A DNA stretch of 64,000 nucleotides from Dicyema japonicum (taxonomy: Eukaryota > Dicyemida > Rhombozoa > Dicyemidae), in the NCBI GenBank assembly GCA_011109175.1, contig RDEW01000089.1, positions 62,753 to 126,752 of the forward strand, read 5' to 3'. Within the stretch, counting starts at the first letter, position 1, and every line of letters starts with the position of its first letter. The notes beneath the pieces were generated by a model. That model worked only from the letters and a program-made list of their open reading frames with translations. It was not told the origin of the DNA and ran no database searches. Position numbers and translations under genes: made by a program. Positions 57,330 through 64,000 of the stretch are shown here, in pieces.

Positions 57330-58040
57330 TAACTATATATGGGTAACAATGGCACGTGGCTCATCTACGTAGAAAAGTTTTTCACTTGAATTGTTAGAAT
57401 AGAGTTTCAACCTCTTATCCAGCATCATGGATGCGGATATTGTTTTATCCTGCTTCTATACTGGAGAGACGTCGACGAAAATCCTTGCAAGATCTCATTA
57501 TAATGCAAATTAACTATAAAGAAATCAGAACGAATATTACCGAACTATAACGCTTTAACTTCAGACATTCTGTAGATATCGCTATTTACCGTGAGCCAAA
57601 CTCCCATACCCCGCAGCTATTGAATCACCGATACTGCATGAACTCAAGCGATTCATCTGGATAGAAAATACGATAATCGGTATGCTAAAAAACAAGTGGA
57701 GAATAGTACAATATGTGGAGATTTCAACGTCAAATGTCTTTAATGGCAGACTACCCAATTACCCGACAAGAGAGGTAATCTAATTTTTGACTCTTTATAA
57801 AGCCAATGATTCTAAATCTTCCTAACATTCAACATTGCAAAGAAATCATAATCAACTTCACAAGGCTTGTCCATTTCTTACTCAAAGATTGCCCACTAAT
57901 TTCTTAGAACGTGTCCCATGACTTCCAAAGTGATCATAATCCATTTATACTAAGTTACGCCATTTCAAAACCCCACACGGGGAAAGAGCAACATCGAAGA
58001 ATTACAAGAAAACAGAGTAGCAAAATTTCAAGATATTCAC
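57330..58040 (+). pseudogene. Jockey-like LINE 5' end, decayed (copy B)
   Basis: The counterpart of 33,300-34,000, with the same leader and degraded endonuclease. Confidence 0.5.
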
Positions 58041-58439
58041 TGACCGTAACGTAATTGAATTTTCATATTTAATTCTCTCGACATGAGAGTGGACCATCTA
58101 AATAGTTTTATTCCAGACCAAAAAAGCTATTATCTTTCGAGTAGTGCATAAATGCTGTAATAATACGGAGGACGTGAGATCAAAATCGAGTCTACTCTAA
58201 ATTGTTTCCGTCAAGGATCGCTTTACAATTTATTCTTAATCGAAGTATCTTGCCCAAGAGGACTTGATTCAACGCTTTTAAAATATGTTGACAATTTAAT
58301 TATTACAGTCCGAGACAGTTATGTGGATCTGCAAAATCAAAAAATCATTCACACCAAATCGCTATATGGTATGCTTAATTCGATTCATATTGTGATTCTT
58401 ACGACTACTATCCATAATTGCTCATATAAATATTAGTTA

Positions 58440-60042
58440 AGCCATGTCTCTTAATTTTAAATAATTTTTTAGATAAAATATTAACACGTTGTCATTGTCA
58501 ATTGTTGTTTTAATAAAACGTAACTGTACACGATTAAAAAACAAACAAAAATTGTCATTTTAAAGTTTATTGAATTACCAATAAATATCAGAAATTCATT
58601 TCCAAAAAATATAATGCACCTATTTCTCATAGATTTATTGATGATCTGAAAAGTAGAAGAGGATCTGAATATATGTTGAAAAACTTACGATCTGTCATTT
58701 CTCGCAAAGAATATTTAAAGTTTAGTTTCAGTCATGTTATGTACAAATGTGGACGGTATAGATAAACGAACACTTTTACTAATTGAGATTTTTTAAAATC
58801 CTAAATGCTTCAAAAATTTTAAATTAAAAAAATATGTCACATTTTCTAATTCAAAAAAGCATGGATGGATAGCCGAAATTTGAATCAATTTCTTTTGAAT
58901 TAAGAAATAGAATTTGGGGCGCATAATATAAAAATTTTGTTTGTTGTAGATCAATGTTCTCACATAATGAATTTCAAAATTTACTTAAGGTTTTGGTTGA
59001 ATTGAGCTAAATTGAAATAATATTTCTACCAGCGATTACAACGTCGTTTTGCAACCACTGGATCAGGGTATAATCAAATCGTAAAAAATGCAATTTGAAT
59101 TCTCTTAAATTTATAAATATTATTCAAAAAATTGAGGCGGTGATGAATCCCTATTGTGGATACAAAAAATTAAACTTAAAGGATGCAATATTATTCACAT
59201 ATTATGCTTGGAACAAAATAGATAGTTCTTTAATATTCGAATTCTTCACACGCAAAAATGGATTCAAAACAATGAAACTATAAATAATGAAAAACCGTGT
59301 TATTAAAAATTACGGATTATATTATAGACAAAATATTATAGCTGCTTTTTCGAAATCAGTCATAATTGTCCTCGGTGATAACGATGGCTCCAATGATTTT
59401 ATTCCGAAAAAACTTTTTATAGCTTTCTTCCGTTCTTTTACACATTAAAATGCTTTGGTAAGCCTAGCAAAAACAGTCATTGGTAATTATCCAAGGAGGG
59501 AACGCAAAAGAGAACGTCTGCTTGTGACAACTAAATTGATCCCGCAATAATACATGGCAGGCATACGTACTTCTGAAAGAGAGGTGAAAAAATAGGTCCT
59601 CTCTTTTCAGTTTTCATAGGTCCTACCGTCACCGGATACGTGACTCCTATCGCCGAATAATCTCTAAAATCGCAATTTAACTATAATATAAAAAATCAAA
59701 ATTTCGACTCTTCTATCTAGAAACCCGCCCACGTGGTCCTTGATTTGACTGGGATGAATTTACAGCGATGAATTTACCGGTTACCCCTTTAGAAGAGAGA
59801 CTTTATATCGAAATTGACTACAATAAAAATAGAACTTGATTTGAATGATTCGGAGAAAATAGTACAAGAAATTGATAGTGATGAGCCACTTGAAGAAAAT
59901 TAGAAAAGTGTATCTATAAGCGAGGATTTTCTAAGCTTAAATAAATTAAACGAATTCTATAATCAAGAAGAATTCCTTAATGCCGAAAATCTTGAATCTA
60001 TTGAAAGTTTAATCTTCAATGATCAAAAAGAAACAATTAATA
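58440..60042 (+). pseudogene. Tigger/pogo transposon, core-deleted (copy B)
   Basis: The HTH start is frameshifted, LQPLDQGIIKS is present (about 59,055), the 62-codon frame 59,095-59,283 is nearly identical to copy A, and an extra stop lies in the acidic tail. It is cut by the N at 60,043. Confidence 0.7.
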
Positions 60043-60043
60043 N
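60043..60043. other. Single N at the B/C junction
   Basis: One ambiguous base where the sequence jumps from the Tigger C-terminal tail (equivalent to 36,028 in A) back to the jockey linker (equivalent to 33,925 in A). Probable scaffold join. Confidence 0.9.
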
Positions 60044-60585
60044 ATACTTTGTTACGCCATTTCAAAACCCCACACGGGGAAAGAGCAACATCGAAAAATT
60101 ACAAGAAAACAGAGTAGCAAAATTTCAAGATATTCACTGACCGTAACGTAATTGAGTTTTCATATTTAATTCTCTCGACATGAGAGTGAACCATCTAAAT
60201 AGTTTTATTCCAGACCAAAAAAGCTATTATCTTTCGAGTAGTGCATAAATGCTGTAATAATACGGAGGACGTGAGATCAAAATCGAATCTACTCTAAATT
60301 GTTTCCGTCAAGGATCGCTTTACAATTTATTCTTAATCGAAGTATCTTGCCCAAGAGGACTTGATTCAACGCTTTTAAAATATGTTGACAATTTAATTAT
60401 TACAATCCGAGACAGTTATGTGGATCTGCAAAATCAAAAAATCATTCACACCAAATCGCTATATGGTATGCTTAATTCGATTCATATTATGATTCTTACC
60501 ACTACTATCCATAATTGCTCATATAAATGTTAGTTAAGCCATGTCTCTTAATTTTAAATAATTTTTTAGATAAAATATTAACACG

Positions 60586-62275
60586 TTGTCATTGTCAATT
60601 GTTGTTTTAATGAAACGTAACTGTACACGATTAAAAAACAAACAAAAAATTGCAAGTTTAAAGTTTACTGAATTACCGATAAAATATCAGAAATTTATTT
60701 CCAAAAAATATAATGCACATATTTCTCGTAGATCTATTGATGATCTGAGAAGTAGAAGAGGATTTGAATATATGTTGAATAACTTACGATCTGGCATTTC
60801 TCGCAAAGAATATTTGAAGTTCAGTTTCAGTCATGTTATGTACAAATGTGGACGGTACAGATAAACGAACACCTTTACTAATTGGGAGGTTTAAAATCCT
60901 AAATGTTTTAAAAATTTTATATTAAAAAAATGTCACATTTTCTAATTCAAAAAATCATGGATGGATAGCCGAGTTTTGAATTAATTTCTTTTGAAATAAG
61001 AAATAGAATTGGGGGAGCATAATAGAAAAATTTGTTTGTTGTAGATCAATGTTCTCACATAATGTGAATTGCATAAAATTTACTTAAGGTTTTGGTTGAA
61101 TTGAGCTAAATTGAAATAATATTTCTACCAACGATTACAACGTCGTTTTGCAACCACTGGATCAGGGTATAATCAAATCGTAAAAAATGCAATTTGAATT
61201 CTCTTAAATTTATAAATATTATTCAAAAATTGAGGCGGTGATGAATCCCTATTGTAGGTACAAAAAATTAAACTTAAAGGATGCAATATTATTCACATAT
61301 TATGCTTGGAACAAGATAGTTCTTTAATATTCGAATTCTTCACACGCAAAATGGATTCAAAACAATGAAACTATAAATAATGAAAACCGTGTTATTAAAA
61401 ATTACGGATATATTATAGACAAAATGATTATAGCTGCTTTTTCCAAATCAGTCATAATTGTCCTCGGTGATAACGATGGCTCCAATGATTTTAATTCCGA
61501 AAAAACTTTTTTATAGCTTTCTTCCGTTCTTTTACACATTAAAATGCTTTGGTAAGCCTAGCAAAAACAGTCATTGGTAATTAATCCAAGGAGGGAACGC
61601 AAAAGAGAACGTCTGCTTGTGACAACTAAATTGATCCCGCCAATAATACATGGCAGGCATACGTCAACTTCTGAAGAGAGGTGAAAAATAGGTCCTCTCT
61701 TTTCAGTTTTCATAGGTCCTACCGTCACGGATACGTGACTCCTATCGCCGAATAATCTCTAAAATCGCAATTTAACTATAATATAAAAAATCAAAATTTC
61801 GACCTCTTCTATCTAGAAACCGCCCACGTGGTTCCTTGATTTAACTGGGATGAATTTACCAGCGATGAATTTACCGGTTACCCTTTAGAAGAGAGACTTT
61901 ATATCGAAATTGACTACAATGAAAATAGAACTTGATTTGAATGATTCGGAGAAAATAGAACAAGAAATTGATAGTGATGAGCCACTTGAACAAAGTCAGA
62001 AAAGTGAAAACATAAACGAGGATTTGATAGGCCTTAATAAATTAAACGAATTTTATAATTAAAAAGAATTCCTTAATGTCGAAAATCTTGAATCTATTGA
62101 AAGCTTGGATCTTCAATGATCTAAAAATAAACAAATCAATACTTACTAATTTTTTGCCTATAAGTAAATTTTTTTGATTTACATTATTAATAGGTGAAAA
62201 AATTAACAAGTCTCTCAAATCCGCCAGATTTTGCCGATTCTTGAAATTGGCGGATTCGAGAGACTTTACTGTATT
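60586..62275 (+). pseudogene. Tigger/pogo transposon, core-deleted, HTH frame intact (copy C)
   Basis: From the ATG at 60,610 an 84-codon frame runs MKRNCTRLKNKQKIASLKFT ... ISRRSIDDLRSRRGFEYML ... KCGRYR, a CENP-B/pogo-type helix-turn-helix DNA-binding domain. The same positions are frameshifted in A and B. The DDE core is absent, as in the other copies; the LQPLDQGIIKS block is at about 61,155, followed by the C-terminal helix. The hairpin 62,206-62,266 (stem AAGTCTCTC...GAGAGACTT, about 20 bp) followed by TACTGTA looks like TIR plus subterminal repeat. Confidence 0.75.
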
Positions 62276-63303
62276 TTTATTTTACTATTTTTGACTTTAT
62301 AAGTGATCAGAGGACGTAAGTTGGTCTATAATTTTTAAATGGTTCTTCCAATGTTGTTACTTCCTTTGACGTCTTAAGCAAGTACGAAAAATTCTTTTTT
62401 TTATTGAGTCTTCCTATTTGGGAACTCCCACATTTCCATTGCTTGTTATGAAGAAATTTAAGAATCATCAAACACGATATTTTACTCATTGACACCTCAC
62501 AGATTGCACTGATTTCGATCGCACTTAAAACTGGGTGAATTTTATTCAATGAAGTACCTTAAGTCATACAAACCTAATAAATCATTGGTAAGATCACACT
62601 TACCAATAAAATTGAAATTTAACTAAATTCTTTTGGAATTAGTACTTGTGTCTACTTAACCCAGCTTCTCAAGGAATTAGTTCCTGTGGCTACTTCCAGT
62701 GACGTTATTAGATCCACTTACTCATGGACGTCCAATCCCTTATCGGCATTCAAAAAGATCCACCTTTGTATTCCACAGGAGACTGTTTAGCTCCTCGCTA
62801 GGAGGACTGGGTTTGAACTACCTAGATGAGTCTCTAATGAACCGCGTCATGATCACACTATTAGTTAGTTTGATTTTACCCTTTGTCTGGAAAAATTTCA
62901 TTTATTAATGGTATTCGAACATTTAGCAATTCAAATTCTTGTAAGTCAAGTATGGCCTTAAGTATGTTAATTAATTAATAATTTGACATACTCTATTGTA
63001 ATAAATAATTATCCGATCAATATTCGAATATTATCGACTGATATTTTATTGACGCAGATAGAGGCTGGAAATGGCAGTAATCAGAGGGAAGGCTCACATT
63101 ATCTGTGCTCTTAGTTAAATCACTTTAGTTTATAATTTCTTTTCGTTATTCACGTAAATTTCCAGTAATTAGGTCCGTGTATTCTAGAATTTTATTTTAA
63201 TTGAAAAAACAACAAATGGCTTTGTTTTTATGTGTTCTCAATTATAAAATAATTAACAAAGCATGTGTTGTAATATTCGTGTATATTAGAGGCTATGGAA
63301 ACC

Positions 63304-63799
63304 ATGATTGATGTTGATTCACGAATATTCGCAGTTATATTTGTCGCGACAATCGCATCAAAACGTAGTGATAGTTTGCAACTTAGACTGCTTTGAGGGG
63401 AGTTGTTATACTTTAGTAAGGGAAGCCCGAAATTATGCTGATGCCAAAAAATATTGCGAAAATATGGGAGGAAATTTGGCCAATGTCGACAACGAGGAAA
63501 CTACAAGGTTTATTTATAGTAGACGGAATTCAAAAAAATTTCTTAGATAGATTTTTCACTCCATACAGAACGTATTTTACATTGCAGTTAACGACATCGA
63601 AAAAGAAGGGACATTTGTGGATTCTTATGGAAATGAGCAAGTAGAAATATTATATAATAAGAAATACTTAAAATGGAGAAGAGGTGAACCAAACAACGTT
63701 AATAACGAAGATTGTGTCTACGTTAGTTGGGGTGGATCTTGGTATGATCAAAAATGTTTTATAAAACATTCTTTTCTTTGTGAAACTGATGGTTATTAA
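63304..63799 (+). CDS. Secreted C-type lectin-domain protein, two frame breaks (copy C)
   Basis: Exon 1 (63,304-63,364) encodes a signal-peptide-like start (MIDVDSRIFAVIFVATIASK). A 22-nt GT-AG intron (63,365-63,386) joins it to exon 2. Domain marks: the opening Cys pair (CFEGSCYTLVREARNY), AKKYCENMGGNLANVDNEE, FYIAVNDIEKEGTF, RRGEPNNVNNEDCVYV with the EPN triplet associated with mannose-type sugar binding, WYDQKC and the closing CETDGY. At about 145 residues it is a single-domain lectin. Between 63,512 and 63,572 the frame is displaced by two compensating single-base changes (YRTYF where copy A has YRTVFY), with an in-frame stop in the main frame. Either this copy is dead or the assembly is wrong there. 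A secreted sugar-binding role is inferred from family only. Confidence 0.75.
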
Positions 63800-64000
63800 T
63801 TGTATAATCGATAGATGAGTCATTTACCGGTTGCTTTAATTAATTACTGATCTTTCTTTAATTTCTGGTTTTGTTGAGTTTAAGCTTGTAAAGATAATAT
63901 AATCAATATTTTGCTTCGCATGATTTTTGACTGTTACATAGAGTAACCCATGTAAGCTACAATTCAACACGTGCCAGAGGATGATCATGTTTACGAATCG

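Larger units (their letters stand above)
49646..60042. repeat. Duplicated segment B
   Basis: Collinear with 25,590-36,028. It contains the same nest: RTE-like LINE, mariner-like, jockey-like, R2-like, YLDD-lineage, jockey 5' end and Tigger. It ends abruptly at an N (60,043) inside the Tigger C-terminal codons, where segment C begins. Confidence 0.9.
60044..64000. repeat. Duplicated segment C
   Basis: A third copy of 33,925-37,930. It has extra sequence at about 62,340-62,560 relative to A and lacks A's LINE insertion. It includes the best copies of the Tigger HTH frame and of the lectin gene. Confidence 0.9.

Noticed and set aside
63512-63530. 12-nt GT-AG intron in the lectin gene
   Set aside because: Removing it does not restore the frame; two single-base shifts explain the region better.
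1-64000. CRISPR array, bacterial operons, phage genes
   Set aside because: No regularly spaced short repeats, no ribosome-binding-site-led gene strings; the gene content is metazoan.

Overview
This is an AT-rich metazoan window, dense with decayed transposable elements. Its host genes carry exceptionally short spliceosomal introns. Five loci can be read only if GT-AG introns of roughly 19-31 nt are removed: a ZYG-11/ZER1-type protein, a papain-family cysteine protease, ribosomal protein S29, a small secreted protein and a C-type lectin. C-type lectin and ZYG-11-like genes point to an animal, and introns clustered in the low-to-mid twenties of nucleotides are the published hallmark of dicyemid mesozoans (Dicyema and relatives). 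That taxonomic call is an inference from intron size plus gene content.

Layout. 0.2-4.4 kb: a decayed SMC3 (cohesin) gene on the minus strand, split by a 1.6-kb terminal-inverted-repeat element that duplicated a TA. 4.8-13.3 kb: a graveyard of BED-hAT, RTE-like, jockey-like and YLDD-type LINE fragments plus a SINE-like family with a clean target-site duplication. 13.7-16.1 kb: the ZYG-11/ZER1 homologue, minus strand, about 12 exons. 16.2-21.7 kb: hAT, LINE and pogo remnants and the C-terminus of an R2-type LINE. 22.0-23.0 kb: the cysteine protease. 23.1-25.0 kb: a jockey-like LINE running into a 564-nt run of N. 25.6-37.9 kb (segment A) is duplicated at about 49.6-60.0 kb (segment B), and its right third is present again at 60.0-64.0 kb (segment C). 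Each full segment holds an RTE-like LINE, a mariner-like transposase fragment, several LINE fragments and a Tigger/pogo element; a C-type lectin gene lies at the right end of A and C. 37.9-49.5 kb is single-copy within the window and contains the only clearly intact housekeeping gene, RPS29 (44,998-45,191), and a short secreted-protein candidate at 48.55 kb.

There is no operon-like organisation. The host genes are isolated islands among at least four LINE lineages (RTE-like and jockey-like with AP endonuclease, R2-like with restriction-like endonuclease, and a YLDD lineage with an RPDG C-terminal motif), a SINE-like family and cut-and-paste elements (hAT, pogo/Tigger, mariner-like). Most long open frames here are antisense or out-of-frame shadows of these elements. 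Homologies are from pattern recognition alone. Apparent frameshifts could be real decay or draft-assembly errors.
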